DNA from: Pustulibacterium marinum
Lineage (GTDB): Bacteria; Bacteroidota; Bacteroidia; Flavobacteriales; Flavobacteriaceae
Length of the DNA: 64,000 bases
NCBI RefSeq assembly: GCF_900116665.1
Contig: NZ_FPBK01000001.1
Coordinates: 248,001 to 312,000, forward strand
Reading direction: 5' to 3'
A model generated the notes under the pieces. It saw only the letters and a program-made list of their open reading frames with translations. It was not told the origin of the DNA and ran no database searches. Shown here in pieces: positions 26,580 to 34,509 of this stretch (within the stretch, counting starts at the first letter, position 1; the number at the start of each line of letters is the position of its first letter). Both the position numbers and the translations under genes were made by a program.

Positions 26580-27668
26580 ATGTCTGAAAAAGAATTTGTG
26601 CCTTCAAAAAAACTCAGAAAACAGAAGATCGAAGGCAAAGTTACATGGAAATCCCCTAGTAATATTGCATTGGTAAAATACTGGGGAAAAAAGCCCATTC
26701 AACTTCCAGCGAATACATCGTTGAGCTTTACGCTAAACGATTGTGTTACCACAACAACGCTTAGTTATAAACCGTTAGATAAAACTTCCAAAGAATATGT
26801 TTTTGATGTTTTGTTAGATGGCGAATCTAAGAAAAGTTTTAGACCAAAAATTGAAAAATTTTTTGAGAACGTAGAGCGCTATTTTCCTTTTTTGAAGGAT
26901 TATGAGTTTTCTATTGAAACATCTAATTCTTTTCCTCATAGTAGTGGTATTGCTTCTTCGGCAAGTGGTATGAGTGCTTTGGCGCTTTGCTTAATGAGTA
27001 TGGAAAAGGAAATGGCCAAAGGAGATCTAGAGAAAGATTATTTTGATAGAAAAGCTTCTTTTGTTGCTCGTTTAGGTTCAGGAAGTGCTTGTAGAAGTGT
27101 TCAAGGACCTATAATGGTTTGGGGAGAAAATGATAGTATCAAAAATTCTTCAAACGAATTGGCGATCCCATATCCTCATAAACTCCACGAAGTATTTACT
27201 ACTTATCAAGATTGTATTTTACTTGTTGATAAAGGTGAAAAAGTGGTAAGCAGTACGGTAGGGCATGATTTAATGCATTACCATCCTTTTGCTAAAAAAC
27301 GTTTCAAGCAAGCTGAAAAAAATATTGCTACACTTAAAGGAATTTTAAAACACGGAGATTTAAAAGGGTTTATAAAGTTGGTGGAGAGCGAAGCGTTAAC
27401 GCTACACGCTATGATGATGACGAGTATGCCTTATTTTATATTGATGAAACCTAATACTTTAGAGATTATTCAAAAAGTTTGGGAGTTCAGAAAACAAACA
27501 AAACTTCACTTGTGTTTCACGTTGGATGCCGGCGCAAATGTGCACTTATTGTATCCAGAAGCAGAAAAAGATGCTGTTTTGGAATTTATTAAGAATGAGT
27601 TAGTTGTATTTTGTGAAAACCAACAGTATATTTGCGACAAGGTTGGTTTAGGCGCGGTGCAATTATAA
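26580..27668 (+). CDS. mvaD: Diphosphomevalonate decarboxylase
   Basis: Converts mevalonate 5-diphosphate to isopentenyl diphosphate, the last step of the mevalonate pathway. 362 residues. Family blocks are SNIALVKYWGKKPIQLPANTSLS near residue 25, the ATP-binding GHMP motif SFPHSSGIASSASG, GSGSACRSVQGPIMVWGE and the C-terminal LDAGANVHLLYPE, where the aspartate is the expected catalytic residue. The family DAGPN is here DAGAN. An N-terminal basic extension of about 20 residues precedes the conserved part. The mevalonate kinase gene follows after 27 nt. Some relatives act on other phosphomevalonates, so the exact substrate should be held with care. Confidence 0.92.
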   Translation: MSEKEFVPSKKLRKQKIEGKVTWKSPSNIALVKYWGKKPIQLPANTSLSFTLNDCVTTTTLSYKPLDKTSKEYVFDVLLDGESKKSFRPKIEKFFENVERYFPFLKDYEFSIETSNSFPHSSGIASSASGMSALALCLMSMEKEMAKGDLEKDYFDRKASFVARLGSGSACRSVQGPIMVWGENDSIKNSSNELAIPYPHKLHEVFTTYQDCILLVDKGEKVVSSTVGHDLMHYHPFAKKRFKQAEKNIATLKGILKHGDLKGFIKLVESEALTLHAMMMTSMPYFILMKPNTLEIIQKVWEFRKQTKLHLCFTLDAGANVHLLYPEAEKDAVLEFIKNELVVFCENQQYICDKVGLGAVQL

Positions 27669-27695
27669 ACGCTTCTCTTGTAATTATTTAAAGAA

Positions 27696-28634
27696 ATGAA
27701 AAGACCTCTATTTTATTCAAAGATTTTACTTTTTGGTGAATACGGAATCATCAAGGATTCCAAAGGCTTGTCTATACCTTATAATTTTTACAAAGGAGCA
27801 TTGAAAAATGATGCAAATTCTTCTGATGTTGCTTTGAAATCTAACGAAAGCCTAGCTGCTTTTGTTGATTACCTAGAAGAGCTTCAGTCTAAACAACCAT
27901 CACTTGTAACATTTGATTTCGACCGTTTAAAATCAGATATTGAAGTAGGAATGTATTTTGATAGTACTATTCCTCAAGGATATGGGGTAGGTAGTTCTGG
28001 TGCTTTGGTAGCCGCTATTTATGATGAGTATGCCAACGATAAAATTACAGTTCTTGAAAATCTTACAAGAGAAAAATTATTGCAATTAAAAACCATTTTT
28101 GCGGCTATGGAATCTTTTTTCCATGGAAATTCTAGTGGTTTAGATCCTTTAAATAGTTATTTAAGCATTCCAATTCTTATTAATTCTAAAGATCATATTG
28201 AGCCTGCAGGCATTCCATCTCAAAAAGAAGGTGGCAAAGGAGCTGTCTTTTTATTAGATAGTGGAATTGTTGGGGAAACTGCGCCTCTTGTTCAAATTTT
28301 CATGGAGAATATGAAGCAAGAAGGTTTTAGAAAAATGGTAAAAGATCAGTTTGTAAAACATACCGATGCTTGTATTGATGACTTTTTGAAAGGAAATGTA
28401 AAGTCGCTTTTTCATAATATAAAAGAGCTTTCTCACGTTGTTTTGGATAACTTTAAACCAATGATTCCGGCGAGTTTTCATGAACTTTGGAAAAATGGAA
28501 TTGAAACCAATGATTACTATTTGAAACTTTGTGGTTCTGGTGGTGGAGGTTATATTCTTGGGTTTACAGAGGATATTGATAAAGCTAGAAAAGCATTGAA
28601 AGATCATAAATTGGAGGTTGTATATAACTTCTAA
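27696..28634 (+). CDS. mvk: Mevalonate kinase (GHMP superfamily)
   Basis: Phosphorylates mevalonate to mevalonate 5-phosphate. 312 residues. The N-terminal GHMP motif is KILLFGEYGIIKDSKG; the glycine-rich ATP loop is PQGYGVGSSGALVAAIYDEY; the block ESFFHGNSSGLDPLNSY includes the catalytic aspartate; and motif 3 is KLCGSGGGGYILGF. It sits between the decarboxylase (27 nt upstream) and the UbiA prenyltransferase (26 nt downstream), which supports mevalonate rather than galactose or homoserine as substrate. Confidence 0.88.
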   Translation: MKRPLFYSKILLFGEYGIIKDSKGLSIPYNFYKGALKNDANSSDVALKSNESLAAFVDYLEELQSKQPSLVTFDFDRLKSDIEVGMYFDSTIPQGYGVGSSGALVAAIYDEYANDKITVLENLTREKLLQLKTIFAAMESFFHGNSSGLDPLNSYLSIPILINSKDHIEPAGIPSQKEGGKGAVFLLDSGIVGETAPLVQIFMENMKQEGFRKMVKDQFVKHTDACIDDFLKGNVKSLFHNIKELSHVVLDNFKPMIPASFHELWKNGIETNDYYLKLCGSGGGGYILGFTEDIDKARKALKDHKLEVVYNF

Positions 28635-28660
28635 CATACTTTTTTCCATAAATACTTTAT

Positions 28661-29572
28661 ATGTCTAAACGACGCATTACAAAAATAGCGTTGCTTAAGT
28701 TACTAAGCCTGTTCTCTGTAATTAGAGGATGGAATATTTTAGTAATTACGTTAGCACAATATTTAGCGTCCATTTTCATCTTAGCGCCAGATACGCATTC
28801 TTTAAAAGAGGTTTTATTGGATGTCAAATTATTTATGATCGTGACATCAGGCGCATTGGCCATTGCGGGTGGCTATATTATCAATAACTTTTACGATGCT
28901 GAAAAAGATATAATAAACAAACCACTCAAGTATAAAATAGATAGGCTTATGCGGCAAAATACGCAGCTAATAGTCTATTTTATTTTGAATTTACTGTCAG
29001 TTATTGCAGCGAGTTACGTTTCTTTCAAAGCGGTAATTTTTTTCTCTTTATACATATTTTGGTTGTGGTTCTATAGCCATAGATTGAAGAAAATTCCTTT
29101 AGTGGGAAATATAGTTTCAGCAACACTTTCTATAATTCCTTTCTTTGCGGTATTTGTTTACTACGGAAACTACCAACATGTAATTTTTGTACATGCGGTA
29201 TTTTTATTTTTACTCATTTTGTTGCGTGATTTTGTAAAAGATTTAGAAAACTTAACGGGAGATTTATTAAATGATTACAAAACATTGCCTGTTCAATTAG
29301 GAGAAAAGTGGTCAAAATATATTATAACCTTTACAGTGCTTCTAACGCTAATTCCCGGTTACTTACTCATCAGTAGGTATAATATTGGAAAAATGGAATA
29401 CTACTTCTATTTCGCTTCTGTTTTTCTCGTACTTTTTATTGTGCTAGTTTGGAAGGCAAAAGGAAAGAAAGGATATCTTATACTTCACAATATTTTAAAG
29501 TTCATCATCATTACAGGAGTTTTTAGTATTTTATTGGTGGATACTTCATTGGTGATAAATAGAATTCTTTAA
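28661..29572 (+). CDS. UbiA-family membrane prenyltransferase (possible geranylgeranylglycerol-phosphate type)
   Basis: Integral membrane enzyme that transfers a polyprenyl group, using Mg-diphosphate. 303 residues with about eight or nine transmembrane helices. The first aspartate-rich motif is NNFYDAEKDIINKP and the second is LRDFVKDLENLTGDLLNDYKTLPV, both complete. Homologues in Flavobacteriaceae are often annotated as geranylgeranylglycerol-phosphate geranylgeranyltransferase, the archaeal-type ether-lipid enzyme; menaquinone (MenA) or heme O synthase are alternatives, less likely given that it is linked to mevalonate genes. The acceptor cannot be decided from sequence alone. Confidence 0.85.
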   Translation: MSKRRITKIALLKLLSLFSVIRGWNILVITLAQYLASIFILAPDTHSLKEVLLDVKLFMIVTSGALAIAGGYIINNFYDAEKDIINKPLKYKIDRLMRQNTQLIVYFILNLLSVIAASYVSFKAVIFFSLYIFWLWFYSHRLKKIPLVGNIVSATLSIIPFFAVFVYYGNYQHVIFVHAVFLFLLILLRDFVKDLENLTGDLLNDYKTLPVQLGEKWSKYIITFTVLLTLIPGYLLISRYNIGKMEYYFYFASVFLVLFIVLVWKAKGKKGYLILHNILKFIIITGVFSILLVDTSLVINRIL

Positions 29573-29631
29573 GTTGTAAAATTCTGATTTTCGAACTGTT
29601 ATAATTATTCTCTTTTCGAAATAAAACATTG

Positions 29632-29639
29632 TATCTTTG
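29632..29639 (+). promoter_or_regulatory. -7 promoter element of the pseudouridine synthase gene
   Basis: TATCTTTG, exact -7 consensus, 14 nt before the ATG at 29654. It suggests that this gene is transcribed separately from the mevalonate cluster. Confidence 0.5.
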
Positions 29640-29653
29640 CAAAAAATTATTTT

Positions 29654-30511
29654 ATGAGTAGAACTGATAAATCATCAGGAAAACAATCAGGTAGACAAGG
29701 AGGCGGAAATAAAAAAGGTAGCTTCACAAGAGGTAATGCGCCAATTAAGAAAAAATGGGAAAAGAAAAAGCCTGCTTCAAATGCTCCTATAAAAAAATCT
29801 GAAGGAATCAGATTAAATAAATATATAGCAAACTCTGGTGTTTGCTCTAGAAGAGATGCAGATATTTACATCGCATCTGGAAATGTGTTGGTAAATGGAG
29901 AGCCGGTAACCGAGATGGGTTACAAAGTGAATCCAACAGATGAAGTAAAATTTGACGGTAGATTGATCACTCCAGAAAAAGTAGAGTATCTTTTACTTAA
30001 CAAGCCAAAAGGCTTTGCGGTTTTACCAAATTTAGAAGTAGGAAAGCGTTCTGTTTTAGAGCTAATTTCCAATGCTACAAAATCTAGAATTTCGTCAATT
30101 GACAGATTAGATAGGCCTTCTACAGGACTTTTGTTGTTTACAAACGATGTGGCACTTTCTCAAAAATTGAATCATGCTTCTAGTTCGGTAACGCATTTAT
30201 ACCATATTGCATTAGAAAAAAATCTTTCACATGCCGATTTGCTGAAAATCAGAGAAGGGTTAAATATCGATGATGTTTTTGTAGAGGTAGAAGAGATCAC
30301 GTATACAGATCAAGGTTCTAAAAGAGAGTTAGGAGTTAGAGTCAAAGGGCTGAAAAGCAAAACTGTGAAAAGAATTTTTGAACAACTGGGTTACGAAATC
30401 AAAATGATGGATAGAGTAATGATTGCAGAACTCACCAAAAAAGATCTTCCTAGAGGTCATTGGCGTTTTTTAACATCGCAAGAAGTCATCAACCTTAAGA
30501 ACATGAAATAA
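29654..30511 (+). CDS. Pseudouridine synthase, RsuA/RluB family
   Basis: Isomerises a uridine in rRNA. 285 residues. A basic Gly/Lys/Asn-rich N-terminal extension (1-50) is followed by an S4 RNA-binding domain (about 53-100, IRLNKYIANSGVCSRRDADIYI) and the catalytic domain with the active-site aspartate in SIDRLDRPSTGLLLFTND and the block VKRIFEQLGYEIKMMDRVMI. Target most likely 23S rRNA U2605 (RluB type) or another large-subunit site; this is by family only. It ends at a strong bidirectional terminator. Confidence 0.93.
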   Translation: MSRTDKSSGKQSGRQGGGNKKGSFTRGNAPIKKKWEKKKPASNAPIKKSEGIRLNKYIANSGVCSRRDADIYIASGNVLVNGEPVTEMGYKVNPTDEVKFDGRLITPEKVEYLLLNKPKGFAVLPNLEVGKRSVLELISNATKSRISSIDRLDRPSTGLLLFTNDVALSQKLNHASSSVTHLYHIALEKNLSHADLLKIREGLNIDDVFVEVEEITYTDQGSKRELGVRVKGLKSKTVKRIFEQLGYEIKMMDRVMIAELTKKDLPRGHWRFLTSQEVINLKNMK

Positions 30512-30540
30512 AAAAATCCCCGAACTCGGGGATTTTTTTT
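30511..30540. terminator. Bidirectional intrinsic terminator
   Basis: AAAAAATCCCCGA (30511-30523) pairs with TCGGGGATTTTTT (30526-30538) around an AC loop. T tracts follow in both directions, so it can end both the pseudouridine synthase gene and the convergent glycosyltransferase gene. Confidence 0.9.
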
Positions 30541-30564
30541 GATATATACTTCGATAAAATCTGT

Positions 30565-32049
30565 TTATGCTTTTGATGTCAAGGAATTGAAGAAAACAAA
30601 GGCAAATCCGGCGAATAACATAAAGTGAAATGGAAACATTCCAAAATCATTCAGTTTAATACCGCTGTACATGCCAAATAAGAAATAAACCATTAAAGCA
30701 CCTTCCAAGATCATGTTAGGCGATAGTTTTGTGTTTAAATACTTATTTCCTTTCCAGGTATCTTTTAAATTACTAATGTTGAATTTAGGAGTTCGTACAA
30801 ATTCACTCTTTCTACCCATATGACCTTGGATTACAGCAACGGTATTGTGTAATGAAAAACCTAAAGCAATAGAGAAAAATGTGAAGAATAGTTTTATAAA
30901 ATCTACAAAACTATCTAAGCTGCTTCCTTGAATGCTTTTATGTGTAAACCAATAACATACAAATAAAATAATTGTACTTGCAATGAAAAAGCTAGTCATT
31001 TGAAAAACCCATCCAAGATGTCCAAATGAGTTTTTAATATACAGCATTGGAATACTTAAAAGTGCAACCACAAACACAAATAGAAACATAGAACTATTCA
31101 GTAAATGCATAATTCCATGCAGCTTAGTTTTAAATCCGATAGTGTCAGAAGATAAAACGCGCGTTGCAGTTTTTCTAAAGTTTTCTGCTCCACCTTTATT
31201 CCATCTAAATTGTTGCGAACGTGCAGCACTAATTACAACTGGTAATTCGGCTGGAGTTTCAACGTCTTCTAAATATTTAAATTTCCAATTTTTCAATTGT
31301 GCACGGTAGCTAAGGTCAAGATCTTCTGTTAAAGTATCTCCTTCCCAGTTTCCGGCATCTAAAATACATTGCTTTCTCCAAATACCTGCAGTTCCATTAA
31401 AATTGATGAAATGCCCTTTTGAATTACGTCCTACTTGTTCTAAAGTAAAATGAGTATCTAAGGCAAAAGCTTGTATTTTGGTAAGAATAGAATAATCTCT
31501 ATTGATATGTCCCCAACGGGTTTGTACCACACCAATTTCAGGATCTTTAAAGTAGATTACAGTTTTTTTCAACCAATCACTATCCGGTAGAAAATCGGCA
31601 TCAAAAATGGCGATGAATTCCCCTTTAGCAATGGCTAACCCTTCTTTTAAGGCACCTGCCTTAAATCCTTGGCGATTGGTTCTTCTTATGTGTTGAATAT
31701 CTAAACCTTCTTCTTGTAATTCTTTGATCAAGCGTTCGGTTTCTACAACAGATTCGTCGGTAGAATCATCCAATACTTGAATTTCCAATTTGTTGGTTGG
31801 ATACTCAATTTTAGAAATGTTGTCTAACAGTCTTTTTACAACATATTCTTCATTAAAAATTGGTAATTGTATGGTTACCAATGGAATCTCTTTTGGGTCC
31901 AATAAGTTGAACTTTGGAGCTTCCTCTGTTTTTCTTTTGTTGCCTAAATAATTGATCAAAAGGTTCAATTGAGCTAAGCTGTAAAAGAAAATCAACACCA
32001 ATGAAAAACAGTAAATAGCAATGATTACGTATGAAATAGCTAAATTCAT
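30565..32049 (-). CDS. Membrane processive glycosyltransferase, family 2 (cellulose-synthase-like)
   Basis: Inner-membrane enzyme that builds or extends a polysaccharide from nucleotide sugars. 494 residues: an N-terminal transmembrane helix, a cytoplasmic GT2 domain, then about four C-terminal helices. Motifs of processive beta-glycosyltransferases are all present: DD in VLDDSTDES, DAD in IFDADFLPDSDW, the catalytic TED in TLTEDLDLSYRA, and QQFRW in SQQFRWNKG. It lacks a PilZ domain. Product unknown; glucomannan-type or other beta-glycans are typical of such enzymes. It has its own -7 element and the shared terminator. Confidence 0.92.
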   Translation of the reverse strand: MNLAISYVIIAIYCFSLVLIFFYSLAQLNLLINYLGNKRKTEEAPKFNLLDPKEIPLVTIQLPIFNEEYVVKRLLDNISKIEYPTNKLEIQVLDDSTDESVVETERLIKELQEEGLDIQHIRRTNRQGFKAGALKEGLAIAKGEFIAIFDADFLPDSDWLKKTVIYFKDPEIGVVQTRWGHINRDYSILTKIQAFALDTHFTLEQVGRNSKGHFINFNGTAGIWRKQCILDAGNWEGDTLTEDLDLSYRAQLKNWKFKYLEDVETPAELPVVISAARSQQFRWNKGGAENFRKTATRVLSSDTIGFKTKLHGIMHLLNSSMFLFVFVVALLSIPMLYIKNSFGHLGWVFQMTSFFIASTIILFVCYWFTHKSIQGSSLDSFVDFIKLFFTFFSIALGFSLHNTVAVIQGHMGRKSEFVRTPKFNISNLKDTWKGNKYLNTKLSPNMILEGALMVYFLFGMYSGIKLNDFGMFPFHFMLFAGFAFVFFNSLTSKA

Positions 32050-32089
32050 TTACTGATGCGGTTAAAAATTAAATGGGTTTTATAAGGTG

Positions 32090-32097
32090 CAAATATA
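32090..32097 (-). promoter_or_regulatory. -7 promoter element of the glycosyltransferase gene
   Basis: TATATTTG on the minus strand, exact consensus, 40 nt before the ATG at 32049. No -33 TTG. Confidence 0.45.
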
Positions 32098-32189
32098 AAA
32101 TCTTTTAGGATTCATTAAGATTTTTAAAGTTAATATTTTATCACGAAACTCCTATTACTATTGGGGTTTGGTGGGGTTTTCAATGGTTT

Positions 32190-32222
32190 GATTCTTAAAA
32201 TTTTAAGGAATCTTTAAGAATC
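32190..32222. repeat. Perfect 10-bp inverted repeat in intergenic DNA
   Basis: GATTCTTAAA (32190-32199) and TTTAAGAATC (32213-32222) with a 13-nt AT-rich spacer. No T tract follows in either direction that would make it a standard terminator. It lies between the tRNA-Phe terminator and the glycosyltransferase promoter. Confidence 0.6.
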
Positions 32223-32269
32223 ATTGTCTTTAACATTGATAAAGGATTTTTTGATGTGTATTATTGAGA

Positions 32270-32312
32270 AGTATATAAAAAACAAAACCCGAACATTTGT
32301 TCGGGTTTTGTT
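32270..32312 (-). terminator. Intrinsic terminator of tRNA-Phe
   Basis: Fully complementary 15-bp hairpin, 32281-32295 with 32298-32312, of the type AACAAAACCCGAACA, followed on the minus strand by TTTTATATAC. It starts 3 nt after the tRNA. Confidence 0.9.
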
Positions 32313-32314
32313 AG

Positions 32315-32387
32315 TGGTACCTCCAGGAATCGAACCAGGGACACAAGGATTTTCAGTCCTTTGCTCTACCAACTGAGCTAAGGTACC
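32315..32387 (-). tRNA. tRNA-Phe (anticodon GAA)
   Basis: 73 nt on the minus strand. The acceptor stem GGTACCT pairs with AGGTACC; the D-arm reads GCTCAGTTGGTAGAGC; the anticodon loop is CTGAAAATC with anticodon GAA; the T-arm contains GGTTCGATTCC. The discriminator is A and CCA is not encoded, so CCA must be added after transcription. It has its own promoter and terminator. Confidence 0.97.
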
Positions 32388-32411
32388 AGTTGTTTTGCTT
32401 GATTGCGGGTG

Positions 32412-32441
32412 CAAATATAGAATCAAAATTTAAACTTCCAA
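32412..32441 (-). promoter_or_regulatory. Promoter (TTG-N19-TATATTTG) of tRNA-Phe
   Basis: Minus strand TTG at 32439-32441, 19 nt, TATATTTG at 32412-32419: both elements match the flavobacterial consensus. The -7 element is 24 nt upstream of the mature tRNA 5' end. Confidence 0.7.
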
Positions 32442-32468
32442 AACAATTTTAAAAAAAAATCACTTTTG

Positions 32469-32476
32469 TACTTTTG
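32469..32476 (+). promoter_or_regulatory. -7 promoter element of the coaX-ppiD cluster
   Basis: TACTTTTG, exact match to TANNTTTG, 18 nt before the coaX ATG. No clear -33 TTG. Confidence 0.5.
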
Positions 32477-32494
32477 TTATTTAAATAAATAAAC

Positions 32495-33226
32495 ATGAAT
32501 CTTGTCATAGATGTAGGGAATACATTTTCCAAAATCGCTGTTTTTCAGAATGATTCGATTGTAGATTTAGAGAAAGTAACCTTTGAAGAGTTATTTTTTA
32601 CTGTTCAAAAAAAAATTGAAAAATTTCCAATTAAGGCTTCTATTTTGTTTTCTGTAAATCATGATGCGGAAGAGTTGAGTGCTTTTCTAAAAGAAAAAAC
32701 ATGCTTCGTAAAGATGGCTAATGATTTGAAGCTTCCTTTTTCCAATAACTATGGGACACCAAATACGCTTGGGCAAGATAGAATCGCGCTGGCGGCACAA
32801 GCAGCTCATAGTTTTCCTTTTCAGAATCTATTAATAATAGATGCGGGTACTTGTATTACGTACGATTTTTTAGATGATCAAAAAAAGTATTTAGGAGGTG
32901 GTATTTCACCAGGTTTAAGAATGAGGTTTGAGGCTTTGCATAATTTTACCGCTAAGTTGCCCGTTATAATTGCAGAGGAAATAGATTTTATCATAGGATC
33001 AAATACATCAGAAAGTATGCTCTCTGGAGTTGTTAATGGCATTGTTTATGAGATCGATGGATTTATAACCGAATATTCAAAAAATTATAAAGATTTAACA
33101 GTTATTTTAACAGGCGGCGATGCTCAATTTTTGTCAAAAAGATTAAAAAATGGCATATTTGCCAATTCAAATTTCCTCTTGGAGGGTTTGAACACGATTT
33201 TAGAACTTAATAAAACGAATGATTAA
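32495..33226 (+). CDS. coaX: Type III pantothenate kinase
   Basis: First step of coenzyme A synthesis, phosphorylating pantothenate. 243 residues, usual length. The ASKHA-fold motifs are intact: phosphate-1 loop DVGNTFSKIAVF at the N-terminus, GTPNTLGQDRIALAAQA, phosphate-2 IIDAGTCITYDF and GGGISPGLRMRFEALHNFTAKLP. It is the first gene of a seven-gene plus-strand run; the next start codon overlaps its 3' end by 8 nt. Confidence 0.96.
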   Translation: MNLVIDVGNTFSKIAVFQNDSIVDLEKVTFEELFFTVQKKIEKFPIKASILFSVNHDAEELSAFLKEKTCFVKMANDLKLPFSNNYGTPNTLGQDRIALAAQAAHSFPFQNLLIIDAGTCITYDFLDDQKKYLGGGISPGLRMRFEALHNFTAKLPVIIAEEIDFIIGSNTSESMLSGVVNGIVYEIDGFITEYSKNYKDLTVILTGGDAQFLSKRLKNGIFANSNFLLEGLNTILELNKTND

Positions 33227-34493
33227 AAAAACTCTAGTTACAGTAGCTTTTTTGTTGATGGGGGTCATAGCTACTGCACAAGAAAGTACGGCTTCGCCTT
33301 ATTCTTTCTATGGAATAGGAAGCCTGAAATTTCAAGGAACAATGGAAAGTAGGGCCATGGGTGGCTTAAGTTTGTACCCAGATAGTCTTGCTTTAAATAT
33401 ACAGAATCCAGCTGCGTTGGGAGAATTGAATTTAACATCATATAATGTAGGAGCTTCTTTTTCAAGACTTGGACTTAAAACTGATGCTAGAAATGAATCA
33501 GCTCAATCAGCTTCATTTGATTATATTGCATTAGGTTTTCCGCTTGGTAAAAAAATGGGTGCTAGTTTTGGATTATTACCGTATACTTCTGTTGGTTATG
33601 CTTTGCAAAACCAGTACGATGATAGTGAAGGAAATGCGATAGCAACGCAATACGAAGGAGAAGGTGGTGTAAATAAAGTGTATGTTTCCATAGGTTACGA
33701 AATTACCGATGAATTGAGCATTGGAGTAATGGGTAACTATAATTTTGGTAATATAGAAAATAGAATTCTGTATAGAAGAGAAGGAGTACAATTGGCTACA
33801 AGAGAGTTGAACAGGTCTGAGTTAAGTGGGTTAGATTTTAAATTTGCGCTTAACTATAAGAAAATGTTGAAAAACTCCTATGAGTTAGTAGGTTCTGTTC
33901 AGTATACTCCGGAAAGTTCCATAGCATCAGATAATTATCGAGGTTACAGTACGGTTCTGGTATATGAAAATGGTACAGAGGCAGTGAGCAATAGTTATGA
34001 CGCGGATCTTGGTTCTCAAGGATTAGATAAAACCGATATGATTTTTCCAAGTAGAACAAATGTAGGGCTAGGATATGGGAAAAAAAACAAGTGGTTTGTT
34101 GGAGCAGAATATGAATTTGCAGAAAACAGCAATTTTTCAAACCCATTTATAAGCGTATCAGGAGTGTCTTATGAAAATTCGAACGGATATACCTTGGGTG
34201 GATTCTTTACACCAAAGTATAATTCCTTTACAAGTTATTTCCAAAGAATAACCTATAGAGCGGGTGCTCATTTTAAAAATACAGGAATGATTATTAATGA
34301 TGAACAAATTAATGATTATGGTGTATCTTTAGGGCTTTCTTTGCCAGTAGCTAAATTGTCAAAAATAAATCTTGGCATAGATCTTGGAAGAAGAGGTACT
34401 ACAAACGCCTCTCTTATACAAGAAAATTATTTTAACTTTAGAGTTGGCTTGTCTTTGTTAGACAGATGGTTTGTGAAAAGTAAATTTAATTAA
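33219..34493 (+). CDS. Outer-membrane beta-barrel protein of unknown substrate
   Basis: 424 residues with signal peptide (ends ATAQ). The body has the alternating pattern of a large barrel. Early residues SPYSFYGIGSLKFQGTMESRAMGGLS resemble the FadL/hydrocarbon-transport group seen in many Bacteroidota, where an N-terminal segment AMGG...NPA (NIQNPAALGEL here) is common. The C-terminus is aromatic-rich (FRVGLSLLDRWFVKSKFN). Substrate unknown. Overlap of 8 nt with coaX and close linkage to a TPR protein and LptC suggest a role in outer-membrane biogenesis or transport. Confidence 0.85.
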   Translation: MIKKTLVTVAFLLMGVIATAQESTASPYSFYGIGSLKFQGTMESRAMGGLSLYPDSLALNIQNPAALGELNLTSYNVGASFSRLGLKTDARNESAQSASFDYIALGFPLGKKMGASFGLLPYTSVGYALQNQYDDSEGNAIATQYEGEGGVNKVYVSIGYEITDELSIGVMGNYNFGNIENRILYRREGVQLATRELNRSELSGLDFKFALNYKKMLKNSYELVGSVQYTPESSIASDNYRGYSTVLVYENGTEAVSNSYDADLGSQGLDKTDMIFPSRTNVGLGYGKKNKWFVGAEYEFAENSNFSNPFISVSGVSYENSNGYTLGGFFTPKYNSFTSYFQRITYRAGAHFKNTGMIINDEQINDYGVSLGLSLPVAKLSKINLGIDLGRRGTTNASLIQENYFNFRVGLSLLDRWFVKSKFN

Positions 34494-34509
34494 TAATATA
34501 TTTTTTTAG

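Noticed and set aside
28254-28649. 131-codon minus-strand ORF opposite mevalonate kinase
   Set aside because: It lies fully antisense to a well-supported gene, has a low-complexity Ile/Phe/Lys composition and no recognisable domain.
32214-32426. 70-codon ORF across tRNA-Phe
   Set aside because: It is the translated complement of the tRNA and its terminator.
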